Positions 11,404 to 21,388 of a stretch of DNA of 64,000 nucleotides are shown piece after piece; position 1 is the first letter of the stretch, and each line of letters starts with the position of its first letter. The DNA is from Craterostigma plantagineum (lineage: Eukaryota > Streptophyta > Magnoliopsida > Lamiales > Linderniaceae), in NCBI GenBank assembly GCA_027422505.1, contig JAPQWV010001610.1, positions 1 to 64,000 on the forward strand. The letters are read 5' to 3'. The translations under genes and the position numbers were made by a program. The notes below the pieces were generated by a model. It saw only the letters and a program-made list of their open reading frames with translations, had not been told where the DNA came from and ran no database searches.

Positions 11404-13328
11404 TCATGGTCGAGGGGTCTTCCTTCTTCGATGACTTGGTGAAATATCGGCTACTTGATCCTTGGACTTCACATATTCCAGCTTCACTTCCTTCCGGGTA
11501 ATCCGCTCTCTTCGATCATGGCTGACTGGATTCTTAGCTAATGCTGTTGCCGACCTGTTGATTCCTGAGTTCCAAGCTCTTGGTGCCTTTCCCAATCCAT
11601 CGAGCGCATTCTGCAACTTCAGAATCTTATTAATTTCCTTTGTCACTTCATACCCCGTGTACGTATCTTTCTCGAGAACTCCGTGTTCGAGAGCAGACTT
11701 CATATGCATTTGGTGTATTCTCCCATTATTTTCGTGGTAGCCAATGTCTGTTTCTTTATTGTACCCTTCAGACGCCAAGCTTGTTGTATTTCTTTCACCT
11801 TCTCCTTTATGCCCCTTTTGAGTTTTTGCTAACTCTCGCATGTCAATTTTCTCGATATCGTTAGTTTTCTCATCCATGATCACTTTCTCGTCCTTAGCAT
11901 CTTGAAACCTCATCGGCCCACTATCTGCAAAGAGACAAATGAGAGTTTGATTGTTTTGATTTTCAGTTACCTTGGGTACTTCTTGTTGGCTCTTGAAGTG
12001 TGAGACTCCCTCAATTGAGTTTTCGTCTTCTCCAGATCCCGCAGGGGGTAAATCTAGTAGAGTGTTGACCTCGTCTCTTGTCTTCTCTATCATTGGTTTC
12101 TCCATGCTAATTTCTTCGATGTATGAAATACTCTCATCCTTTTCTTCTTTGGTTATCACATCTTGACTGAGAATGTTACTGTTACCTTCCATCAGAATGT
12201 TATGCTCTTCTCCAAAATCAACATCATCACTCACTAACTCATTAAACTCCATGGACATGCTTCTGTTTGCACTCACGGTATTGCTCGCACCGGTGTTTAG
12301 GTACCACTTATTGCATTCGCCGATCTCAATATCCTTATGGGCTAGTAGTAGAATCTCTTCTTCTTGATTTTTCTCTTCAATGTAGTTAGCTCTCCCTTCG
12401 ACTTTATTGATTCTACCGGCTCGACACTCGGAAGCATAATGTCCGAATTTCTGACAATTATAGCACTTAATATGTGATTTGTCATACCTTGATCTCGAGT
12501 TACCTCTCCAGTAGCCTTTTGTCGAATAATCTTGTCCTTGATGATTATCTTGGTCGTCGTTGTCCGGTCTCCAACCTCGTCCGTATTTGTGTCGATGGCC
12601 TCCGCCTCGTTCTCCTCTATATCCTTGCCTGTAGCCTCGTCCTTGATATTTTTCCTCATTTTCCCTTTCTTTTGAAGAATCAACTTGCAACTTAAGTAGT
12701 TGTTCTACGATCCCTTCCTTCTTCCTTTTCTTCTCTTCATGAGCTTGCAATGAGCATAATAGTTGCTCCATCGTCATTTCTTCTAGATCTTTAGTTTCTT
12801 CAGTGATGGCTACGATATGCTCGAATTTTGGATCTAACGAGCGAAGAATTTTCTCCATGATTCTAACATCATCAATTTTCTCGCCGTTTCTTTTTAGTTG
12901 ATTAGTTATTGCTAATACCCTTGAGAAGTAGTCCGACACAACCTCATCATGCTTCATATGCAATGCCTCAAACTCGGCTCTCAAAGTTTGAAGACGTACC
13001 TTCTTTACTGGATCCGCTCCTTTATACGAGGTCTGAAGCTTTTCCCATGCTTCCTTAGCGTTCATTGCTTCCGATACCTTCTCGAAAGCATCATCGTCCA
13101 ATCCTTGATAGATCAGAAAGAGAGCTTTCTTGTCCCTCTTTCTAAGTTCTCTCAAACTGTCCTTTTGAGTTTGAGATTGACCTTCTTCTTTTTCCGGCTC
13201 GACGTAGCCTTTCTCCACGATATCCCATACGTCTTGTGATCCAAGAGCGCCCTCATCTTGATACTCCAATTGTCGTAGTTGCTCTTGTTGAGTGTCGGAA
13301 CTTGGAAGGGAACCATGCCGCTCGCCAT
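11404..13328 (-). CDS. Gag with zinc knuckle, fused to remnants of protease, RT and RNase H
   Basis: The natural start is probably ATG at 13328 (MASGMVPFQ). One missing base near 13292, at LL|GSQDVW, separates the first 13 codons or so of core gag from a continuous 621-codon frame (13269-11404). In that frame, residues 1-190 are Copia-type gag (UBN2-like), 200-265 an Arg/Gly/Asp-rich linker, and 269-282 a CCHC knuckle CYNCQKFGHYASEC. Residues 322-330 (WYLNTGASN) are a protease site whose catalytic Asp is Asn. Residues 330-550 are acidic and Lys/Glu-rich and resemble no pol domain. Residues 552-567 (NALDGLGKAPRAWN) are a scrap of reverse transcriptase, and 595-609 (VKLEYVKSKDQVADI) is the RNase H tail. 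No integrase and no YVDD remain. The frame stays open across these joins. Confidence 0.85.
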
Positions 13329-13345
13329 CGCCTTAGGATCTTCTA

Positions 13346-13357
13346 GCTCTGATACCA
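13346..13357 (-). other. Primer binding site of the Copia element
   Basis: Minus strand TGGTATCAGAGC, complementary to the 3' end of initiator tRNA-Met, three bases inside the 5' LTR. Confidence 0.85.
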
Positions 13358-13360
13358 CTT

Positions 13361-13760
13361 TGTTGGATATAGAAGTGCTCTGATACCACTTTGTTGGAAA
13401 TTAGGAGTTATATCGGAAGGGAGGAACTTGATATCGAAGGCTAGTGTTTAGAGGAAGAGGCTTTATATTACAACACTTGTTTTGATTTTCACTTGCTTGA
13501 TAGCTTGATACAATGCCAAGCCCTTACCCCCTATTTATACTAGTTTCACATCCTCAATGTGTGGCTAAGATTTAGCCAACACCACACTTATCTAGAATAC
13601 TCTACCATAATATCTAGGTTCCATAATGTTCTTTAGAGTTCCATGGATATCTCTAGAATATCCATAGATTTCTAGATTTTGGGCTATTATTTCTCCTAAG
13701 CCCAATTCATTAATTCTTTAACTTAATTCTCTTCGGCCCAAATCAAGTTTATTTTCAACA
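13361..13760 (-). repeat. 5' LTR of the C2-gene Copia element
   Basis: 400 bp and near-identical to 10968-11366. Its last 31 bases in element orientation (plus 13361-13391) contain an extra copy of the primer-binding-site region followed by a second TGTTGG boundary. See the finding on LTR boundary shift. Confidence 0.93.
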
Positions 13761-13959
13761 CGGGCAGGTCCATGGTGAATCTCTCGTTCCACGTCAGATA
13801 ACTGCCGGCGTTGGGGTTCGCCGCCGTCGATCGGACGTTGTACGGATCGGCTCTAACGGTGATGTAAGAGTTTTTCTTAACAGTACGCTTCTTGCCGACC
13901 GAGAGAGCCTCCGCCGATATAACGGTGATTTCGATGGTCTTTGACGAGGGTTTTTCCAT

Positions 13960-14267
13960 ATCTGTTTCTAGAAAAAGATTTATTTCTTGGATGGGATGGG
14001 ATTATTGGGATTGATTGTTTACGTGAGTTTGTGGGTTTAATATATATTGAAGGGTTTTTAATTTAATGGGGAAAGTGATGAGAAGTGAGAGAGAAAGTCG
14101 TGGGGTATTTCTTTTTGATAGAATAGTAATAAGTTGTTTTATTTTGAATAAATAGTATAATATATGGCGCGTTGACCGGAAAACAAGGGGGAAGAAGCTG
14201 CCGTTTTTCAAGTGCTTTGACCACAGAGTTTATACCACGTGTATCAAGTTGTAGAATACATAGGTAT
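13960..14267. other. Upstream region of the C2 gene
   Basis: Promoter side of the split C2 gene; AT-rich, no gene seen. Confidence 0.35.
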
Positions 14268-14609
14268 GTATATTTTATGTGACCACCTTATACGGCATCT
14301 GTTGATGTGACACCGATTCGTGTCATTTCGACTTCTCATCGACATCTAACGTCGTCTTAACTAACACCTTCCAGGTGTCATTAATCGGCATCTCGGATGC
14401 TGATGTGGCATATTGATGCGATATATTTAATTGACACGCAAATGTTATGCAAGTCGTCAATATGTTATATCCGCATCCAAAATGTCGATTAATGACATTT
14501 AGAAAGTATTAGTTAAGACGATATAACCTTAGATGGCGATGTGGGTGTTTAAATGACATGCGGTGCCACACATATATGTCACACATAAAGTGAGCATCAT
14601 AAAATTCCT
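14268..14609. mobile_element. Long-palindrome MITE, copy 1
   Basis: Imperfect inverted repeat over the whole length, with diverged arms. The left half holds GACACCGATTCGTGTCA, CATCTAACGTCGTC and GGCATCTCGGATG. Complementary partners lie in the right half (ATGTCGATTAATGACA, GTATTAGTTAAGACG), which ends CATAAAATTCCT. Same family as 15859-16225 and 54517-54890; the most diverged of the three. Confidence 0.7.
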
Positions 14610-15050
14610 ATATATATTTTTATGCAGTAGAGACTATTTATTATCACTCATCAAAGACTGTAAATCGATGCCTTATCAACGCGAAGATTGTCTTTCTAAA
14701 ATAAGATTTGACCATAGATAATACATATCAAATAATCGAAAGAAGACACGAAATATAATTCCACGTTACATATCCATTCTTTCTCGCGAGTTTGTTTGCC
14801 GCGAAATTGTGTTAAAGAATCCACGCAACTTGGAGATAACCATTAACGTAAATATCGCATTATAACGCACAAGTTACACCATATATCTTTGCGTATATTC
14901 GTTCTACTTAAATATCTTTGCTGTTTATTAGTTAACAGTTAAGATCCTTCCGAAATTTATAATATCTAATCTATCTCGCTATGAATAAACATGTCATTAG
15001 GTTTCAAATCTTTGTTAAATACTTGCTTATGGCTCTTCATCGTTCACTCA

Positions 15051-15057
15051 TATATAA
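15051..15057 (+). promoter_or_regulatory. Putative TATA box of the 3R-MYB gene
   Basis: TATATAA about 60 bp upstream of the ATG at 15114, in a suitable position for a short 5' UTR. No transcript evidence. Confidence 0.4.
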
Positions 15058-15113
15058 GTGAAGGCCTGAAGCAGATTTCCGTACTCAGTTCTTAAATTTT
15101 TTTTTCTAACTCA

Positions 15114-17122
15114 ATGGACGAGAATAATGTAACCAATCCTAATAATAAGCCTATCGATACTGAGAGGTTTGGCTCTTCTCTTTTACTTGTCGAAAATACT
15201 TTCAATGAAATTCTTTTTTTCTCTCTTTCTCTTTGAGTTCTTGAAAAGAACGGCCAAGAACTGATTTTTATTATTCCTTCCAATATTTAAAAGTAGTTTC
15301 CCCATGCATGATACATATTTAAAACTGCATATACCTAACAAGCTTCACATTGGATATATATTTCTGCATCTTCAGAAACAATAACCGTAGCAATGTAAAA
15401 AGATCGTCGAAGGCAAACTGGACAGCCGAGGAGGTCAGAATCTTTATGCCTCTGTCTAACTATTATTTAACTTAGAACAAAAGATTCAAATTATCTGGCA
15501 ATAATATCAAACCGAAAGATGCAAGATTTGATTTTTTTTTTTACCTATATTCGCTCCCTTAATACTCTACGCAGGACGCAATATTACAGAAGGCAGTCGA
15601 ACAGCATAACGGAAAGTCGTGGAAGACAGTAGGCAAGCCCAATAATTAGCCCTTCTCTCGACGAAAAAAATTCTCCAAAATTCTTAGATTTTTGCATTTA
15701 GTTTCGAGGGTGTAATAACTATGTTTTTTTTTCTTGAATCTGCATGCAGCAAAATGCCTCCCTGGAAGAACAGATGTTCAATGTCTTCATAGGTGGCAAA
15801 AAGTCCTTAATCCTCAACTAGTTAAAGGACATTGGACCAAAGAGGTATGTACGTAGTGAGGAATTTTATGGTGTTCCCCTTATGCGAGCACCTTACGTGG
15901 ACACATGTCGATTTGGCACTGATTCGTGCAACGTCGACATGTCACATCAACATTTAATGATATGCGACACTAATTAACGCATTTTAGGTGTCATTGCTCG
16001 ACATCTCGGATAATGATGTGGCACGTTTACGCACACATATCAATATCACATAACATGTGACACATAAAGTGTAAACGTGCCACATCATCATCCGAGATGT
16101 CGACCAATGACATCTAGAATGTGTTAATTACTGTCACATATCATTTAATGTTGATGTGACATGTCGACGTTGAACGAATCAGTGCCACATCGACATGTGC
16201 TCAAGGTGAGTACCATAAAATTCCTCCTTATATAGTACTTTTGTCTCAATAATAACTCAAATTCTCAATTCTCAATGATATCTATGTTATTAGAAGGTGA
16301 AAGCGCTTCGTTTTAATGTTGTAGGAAGACGAAACCCTAAGTCGATTAGTTCGCACGAACACGCAAGGAGATAAGATTAAGTGGTCCAAAATCGCAAAGC
16401 AACTTCCCGGTCGTATAGGAAAGCAATGTAGAGAAAGGTAAAAAAAATTATTATTTTCATCCTATTTTCTATGGTGCCTAATTAACGCAAAGAAATAAAA
16501 TAAATACATTCTTAGGTGGTCGAACCACTTAGATCCTACCATAAAAAAAGATCCATGGACGAAGGAAGAAGAGCAAATCATCGTCACTTCCATTGCAGAG
16601 CTCGGCAACAAATGGTCGATGATAGCCAAGCGTTTATCCGGGAGGTAAAAGTTTTATTTAGTTTATGACTCCTTTTAATTCAATTTTCTTGATTATCGGT
16701 ATAATTAGATGAGATAATCAAGGGATTATCTTCAATACGCTAATACTTTTTTTTTTGCTCGTAATGAGCTAATTCATTATATAGGACCGAAAACTCGGTG
16801 AAGAAACCATTGGAACTCATCTCTGAAGAAGAGGCGAAGTAGCATTTCGATCGCTATGAGTTCGTCGTCTTTGGAAAATGCGGAAGAAATTGCTACTACG
16901 AACGATTTTTTGAACCCTAGGGTTTCCATTTTAGGGCAAGACTCGGGAGAGAGTTTGCGTAGTAATAAAGAAAACGATCATTCGAAAGCACCTTGTTCGA
17001 ATACTACGGAGCGCCGAGAAGAAAAAGAAGAATCGACTGCAAAATGGCTCGAGTACTTTATCTCTACGGTGAGGAGAAGAGCAGCAAATTTTCCCATTCC
17101 ATCGATTTTGTCAAGACGATGA
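15114..17122 (+). CDS. MYB3R: Compact R1R2R3-type MYB transcription factor
   Basis: Seven exons: 15114-15166, 15376-15433, 15575-15632, 15750-15844, 16325-16437, 16516-16644, 16785-17122. Three MYB repeats: R1 (NWTAEED, SWKTVA, CLPGRTDVQCLHRW), R2 (HWTKEEDE, KWSKIAKQLPGRIGKQCRERW) and R3 (PWTKEEEQ, NKWSMIAKRLSGRT, NHWNSSLKKR). All nine repeat tryptophans are present. LPGRTDVQCLHRWQ and LPGRIGKQCRERW are hallmarks of plant 3R-MYBs, which bind MSA elements of G2/M cell-cycle genes. One extra A near 16806 breaks the frame before NHWNSSL; removing it gives 843 nt, 280 aa. That is short for the family, with only about 100 residues after R3. The R2 helix 1-2 segment (LVRTNTQGDKIKW) is three residues longer than usual. 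Intron 3 uses a GC donor, and intron 4 contains a palindromic MITE. Confidence 0.88.
15859..16225. mobile_element. Long-palindrome MITE, copy 2, in MYB intron 4
   Basis: A 367-bp near-perfect foldback. The left end AGGAATTTTATGGTG pairs with the right end ACCATAAAATTCCT. The arms share GATGTGGCAC, CATGTCGACGTTG and CATCTCGGAT in inverse order, meeting around 16045. No coding capacity. It occupies most of the intron between MYB exons 4 and 5. I did not find a clear target duplication. Confidence 0.85.
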
Positions 17123-17233
17123 GTGAAGTGGTAATATGATATTGATGATGAAGTCGTGATGATTTACTTATTTGTTATCGTTTTTTTTTTGTTTTGCGAA
17201 TATTATATTATACAAAGTAGTTATTTCTATTTT
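17123..17233. other. 3' flank of the MYB gene
   Basis: AT-rich, probably the 3' UTR; no separate feature seen. Confidence 0.35.
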
Positions 17234-17585
17234 AAAATTATAAAAATGGGTCACTAAGTATACCATTTTTTGATTTTGGGTTACTATGATTACCATCTAC
17301 AAAACTAGGTCACTAAATAGTAAATATGTATATAATAACAAAATTTGGTCACTAGTTACAAAATTAGGTCACTAAGTATGTATATAGTAAACAAAAATAG
17401 CTCATTAAAGTATGCATATAGTTACAAATTTGAGATCACTAACTGTGTAAATAATAAGAAAAAAGAGCTCAGTGGCTCAATTTTGTTACTATATACATAC
17501 TTAGTGACCTAGTTTTGTAACTGACAAACATAATGACCAAAGATCGAAAGTTGACATACTTAGTGACCCATTTCGTAATTTTCCC
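17234..17585. mobile_element. Foldback MITE-like repeat
   Basis: The left arm starts AAAATTATAAAAATGGGTCA and the right arm is its inverse (TAGTGACCCATTTCGTAATTTT). GGTCACTAAGTATG-like motifs repeat several times on both strands inside. Non-coding; likely a small DNA transposon derivative. Confidence 0.65.
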
Positions 17586-18134
17586 TAGTTATTTGACATT
17601 TGTAGAGGGGTTAGTTGCAACGTATTTCGACTATGTGACTTGATATAATGCGTGTGATTATTATTGAGCTTATAGAATCAATTTTATGTAATTCAAGTTA
17701 TAAATTGAATAAAATAGTTATTATTTTGTTTTGATATATTCGAGATGAAAAAGAAAATGATAACTAAAGAATAATATATTTTAGACTTCAGGGCTGTGCG
17801 CCGTGGACTATGTCTATGTATGTGGCTTTGGTACTTGAATCGATGCATAACATAAATTACATCGAGAGGAAAAATAAAAAAAAAATCTGTGGCAGAAGAA
17901 GATTAAGAAAAGAAAACTAAAGAAATATAAAAGTTGCGGTTGATGGAATATGATGGAAACATTGATTATTAAATTAATAAGTGTGCTTCGATTTCAACAA
18001 CTCAGATGCTGACTTTTTGAACACACTTAAAACATCATCTTCTTTCTTAAATGAATCTTCTGATAACTTCGATCAAACACTAAGAAGATCTTCTCCTTTG
18101 TTTTGCTGCTATTTGCTTTGCTTTGAATTCAGTG
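17586..18134. other. Intergenic, upstream of SDR1
   Basis: AT-rich, no gene recognised; presumably holds the SDR1 promoter. Confidence 0.4.
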
Positions 18135-19438
18135 ATGGCCGAAGCAGTCAACATCAACATGTCCCAAACAAGGTAAACAACCATTATACGAAATAAAAAG
18201 ATGATGAACCTTTAATTCTGCAAGATTTTCTTACATCTCTATCTGTAACAAAGCTGCTGCAGAGATGTAGAAGAAAATCTTTTTCTTTTGTTGATTCAGA
18301 CCCTAAATATTCAAGCAGGTATGCAGTTGTGACAGGCGGAAACAAAGGCATAGGCTTCGAAATATGCAAGCAGTTGCTTTCCAAGGGAATCACAGTCGTC
18401 CTAACAGCAAGAGATTCGAACCGAGGGCTCGAAGCTGTTCGAGAGATCAAAGATTCTTCTGATCATGGGATCTCTTCAACTGATCGCCTCGTGTTTCATC
18501 CTCTCGACGTCACCGATCCATCGAGCATCGATTCTTTAGCCAAGTTCGTCGAATCCCAGTTCGGAAAGCTCGATATCTTGGTACGAGGTTGCTCAAATTC
18601 TATATATATTTGCTGCGAAAATATAAATTGCAGTTTTTCTTAAGAACGTATTATTTTCTTTCAGGTGAATAACGCGGGAGTTACTGGGGCAATAGTCGAT
18701 GCAGAGAAGCTCAGAGCTGCAGCAGATGCTGTATTATTTTCGATAATAAAAATCTTCTTTTTCGGTTTAATTCGTATAGATCAACAGAATTGTTCTCTGT
18801 TGTATAGATCAAAGCAAACTATGCCAGCGTAAACTGGGATGAAATAATGACACAGACGTACGAAGAAGCCTACTTAGGCCTTCAAACAAACTACTACGGT
18901 CCTAAAAGACTTACAGAAGCACTCTTCCCACTTCTCAAACTCTCAGACTCTCCGAGGATCGTTAATGTCTCCTCTGCAAGCGGCAAACTGAAGGTCTAAT
19001 CCTCATTCGACTGCAATAGTTTCACAATTTCTGATCGCCTTTTGCGTTTTATTTCACAGTTCATACCTAATGAGTGGGCCAGAAAATACTGAGGGATGAA
19101 GACAACCTCAGCGAAGGGATCATCGACGAAGTCCTCGACGAGTTTCTCAAGGATTTTAAGGAGGGAAACTTGTCGGCCAAAGGTTGGCCGAGCTTCTTGG
19201 CTGCGTATACCCTCTCCAAGGCGGCGCTTACAGCTTACACGAAGGTTATTGCCAAGAAGTACCAAGGGTTTAAGGTAACTCGGTCTGCCCGGGATATGTT
19301 AGGACGGATATTAACGGTAATACTGGGACTTTAACCCCCGGCGAAGGCGCGGCGCCTGTGGTGAGGCTGGCCCTCCTCGGCGACGACGGGCCTTCAGGGC
19401 TGTTCTTCGTAAGAGACGAAGTCTCTTCTGAAGATTGA
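18135..19438 (+). CDS. Short-chain dehydrogenase/reductase 1 (menthone/salutaridine reductase-like)
   Basis: NADPH-dependent classical SDR of the plant clade with neomenthol dehydrogenase, isopiperitenone reductase and salutaridine reductase; the substrate cannot be read from sequence. Five exons: 18135-18172, 18319-18580, 18665-18730, 18808-18993, 19060-19438. Cofactor motif [12 protein letters not shown] in VNNAGVTG, the catalytic Ser region [12 protein letters not shown], and YxxxK as AYTLSK. Also [16 protein letters not shown] and [11 protein letters not shown], typical of the clade. Exon 5 lacks two single bases, both in A runs (near 19085 in [12 protein letters not shown] and near 19276 in FKV|NSVCPG). 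With them restored the gene is 933 nt, 310 aa. It is followed 215 bp downstream by a paralogue in the same orientation. Confidence 0.9.
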
Positions 19439-19652
19439 CGGCGGCGATGGAAGGCGTTGTTGGGCTCTTAATAAATTATGGATTTTCCTCGACACGTTTG
19501 TAATGTAGTAGTTCGGAAATAAATGTCGAAAGTAGTTGTTGCGTTTGCTCCAGTCGACCAAAGACGAAAAAATATCTTCTTGATGTTTACATATTTGTGG
19601 TCCGTATTCGTTTGCAAGAAAGCCCGTAGACAACACTAAAATAGTTCATCCA

Positions 19653-20896
19653 ATGGCTGAGACAAGCAACGAGATTGATTCGAAAAGGTAAAATCATCAA
19701 GTATGATGTGCATATATTGAGTTAATTAATTGGTAATAAATCTTTGTTTGGTTCTTACATTTTGGAGCAGGTGTGCAGTTGTTACAGGGGCGAATAAAGG
19801 CTTGGGCTTTGAGATATGCAGACAGTTAGCCTCACAAGGAATCACAACTGTATTAACTGCCAGGGATGTAAGAAGAGGGCTCGAAGCTTTCGAGAAACTG
19901 AAGAAGATCCCTGAGATCTCAGACTATGTGAAGTTTCATCAGTTAGATGTCTCTGACCCATCGAGCATCACTTCCCTGGCTGAGTTTATAAAATCCCAGT
20001 TCAAAAAGCTTGATATCTTGGTATTAAATTATTACACACAGAAACAACTCAATTTTACGAAAAGCTCACAAGCTCATATAGATTCATTGAATGTTTCGTT
20101 TTTATTACGCAGGTCAATAATGCTGGGATCATCGGAGCAACGTTAGACCCTAAAAAATTCGCATCTGCTGCAAGACTTGTAATAAATATACTATTATATA
20201 TTTTTCCCTCACTAAGCTTTGGATATTGTTATCTGCTATTATCTTAAAATCTTTCCTTTTATCAGTTAGAGGAAGATGAGAACAGTGAAATAAACTGGGA
20301 AGGAACGATGACACAGTCATACGAAGAAGCCACTCAGTGCCTTCAGACAAACTATTATGGCGCTAAAAGAATGTCCGAAGAGCTCATTCCTCTTCTCCAA
20401 CTTTCTGATTCTCCGAGGATTGTCAACGTCTCATCTGGCGCTGGCAAACTAAAGGTAATTTGATTCTCAGTAATGAGTAAATGTGTGTTTGCTATTTCAA
20501 ATGTTCTTTCTCCTTTTTCAAGAACATACCCAATGACTGGGCCAAGGAGGAGCTAAGAGATCCCAAGAACGACGAAGGAAGCATCGATGAAGTGATCGAA
20601 GAGTTCCTAAAAGACTTCAAAGATGGAAACTTGGCTGCTAAGAATTGGCCCAATTACTTTGCTGCTTATACCGTATCGAAAGCAGCGATGAACTCTTACA
20701 CCAAGATTCTAGCAAGAAGATGTCCGAGGTTTAAGGTCAACGCTGTCTGCCCAGGCTTTGTAAAGACCGATATAGCCTTGAATGCTTACTCTACTACCGC
20801 CGAGGAAGGCGCCGATAGAGTTGTGAGGATTGCCTTATGCCCAACGATGGACCTCCGGGGATGTTCTTCGTAGAGAAAGAAGTCTATAATGACTAA
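19653..20896 (+). CDS. Short-chain dehydrogenase/reductase 2, tandem paralogue
   Basis: Same five-exon structure as SDR1: 19653-19687, 19771-20020, 20113-20178, 20266-20454, 20523-20896. Motifs [34 protein letters not shown] and [14 protein letters not shown]. One base is missing near 20836 (RIAL|MPNDG); with it the protein is about 304 aa. The C-terminus is short compared with the third copy: that copy has 22 extra bases after EKEVY (38160-38181), so SDR2 seems to have lost them by deletion and ends EKEVYND. Likely the product of tandem duplication. It is the uninterrupted counterpart for the insertions in the third copy. Confidence 0.9.
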
Positions 20897-20987
20897 TATA
20901 TGATGATTGAGCTTTGACTAGTTACGATCTGAAGTGGGCTTTTTCCCTGAAAACGACGAGCTATATAGAAATTAGTCGGCTGGGTCT

Positions 20988-21388
20988 TTACACATAAGTA
21001 CCTATATTGGATAAAAACTTGTAATTTGGTACCCTGTCAGGATTTTTTTATATGTAGGTACCTAACAGAATTAACTTTTTGCACATAGGTACCAGATCCC
21101 CGAAAGTACACCATACAACACATTTGGGTACCATATATCAACACATTTAGATACCCTATATAACAGAAAATGGTACGACGTATGCTATATTTAGGTACGC
21201 CCTACGTAACACACAGGTATGCCGTAGGTACGACGTATGCTATATTTAGGTACCCTATATCAACGTGTTAAGGTACGCACTATACACACAGGAAGGTACG
21301 ACATGACTAAAGAAACTGGTAAAAATCGGGTACCTATCTATAAAATTTTCTGACATGGTTACCTATGTGTAAAAATTTTATCCAATTG
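20988..21388. mobile_element. Foldback MITE-like repeat with internal GGTAC-rich repeats
   Basis: The ends form inverted arms: the left side has TTGGATAAAAAC and TATGTAGGTACC, and the right side the inverse (GGGTACCTATCTAT, TTTTATCCAAT). The middle repeats GGTACGACGTATGCTATATT (about 21171-21190, again at 21227-21246) and related GGTAC words. Non-coding. Confidence 0.6.

Larger units (their letters stand above)
10968..13760 (-). mobile_element. Young gag-bearing Copia-type LTR element with internal pol deletion
   Basis: Complete insertion on the minus strand. Both LTRs are present, flanked by a perfect 5-bp duplication CGGGC (10963-10967 and 13761-13765). Next to the 5' LTR is a primer binding site TGGTATCAGAGC (initiator tRNA-Met type), and next to the 3' LTR a purine tract. 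The internal part is only about 2 kb: gag is kept, but integrase and nearly all of reverse transcriptase are missing. It could therefore move only with proteins from another element. The structure resembles the 'TR-GAG' class of non-autonomous plant elements. Near-identical LTRs indicate recent transposition. Confidence 0.92.
10649..13959 (-). pseudogene. C2-domain protein (BAP-like) split by a retrotransposon
   Basis: A small single-exon gene. The N-terminal part (13959-13761) starts MEKPSSKTIEITVISAEAL and the C-terminal part (10967-10649) runs HARFITVEARSAGG to VPVMYGC. Together they form a C2 domain followed by a Gly/Ala-rich tail, about 170 aa, like plant BON1-associated proteins and other short Ca2+/phospholipid-binding C2 proteins. 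A 2.8-kb Copia-type element sits between Pro66 and Val67. Its 5-bp target duplication is the only extra host sequence, and the two halves are otherwise open and in frame across the empty site (D-L-P-V-H-A-R). This allele should give no normal protein; the break looks very recent. The BAP-like assignment is from overall resemblance only. Confidence 0.8.

Noticed and set aside
11462..13239. Several plus-strand open frames (11462-11740, 11972-12166, 12173-12367, 12949-13239)
   Set aside because: They are antisense shadows of the Copia gag frame on the minus strand and have no family features.
10968..13760. Endogenous plant virus (pararetrovirus) insertion
   Set aside because: LTRs, tRNA-Met primer site, purine tract, gag and RNase H tail are of Copia type; no movement or coat protein was seen.
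20988..21388. Possible CRISPR-like array from the repeated GGTACGACGTATG words
   Set aside because: Eukaryotic context, irregular spacing and inverted arms; it is a foldback transposon derivative.
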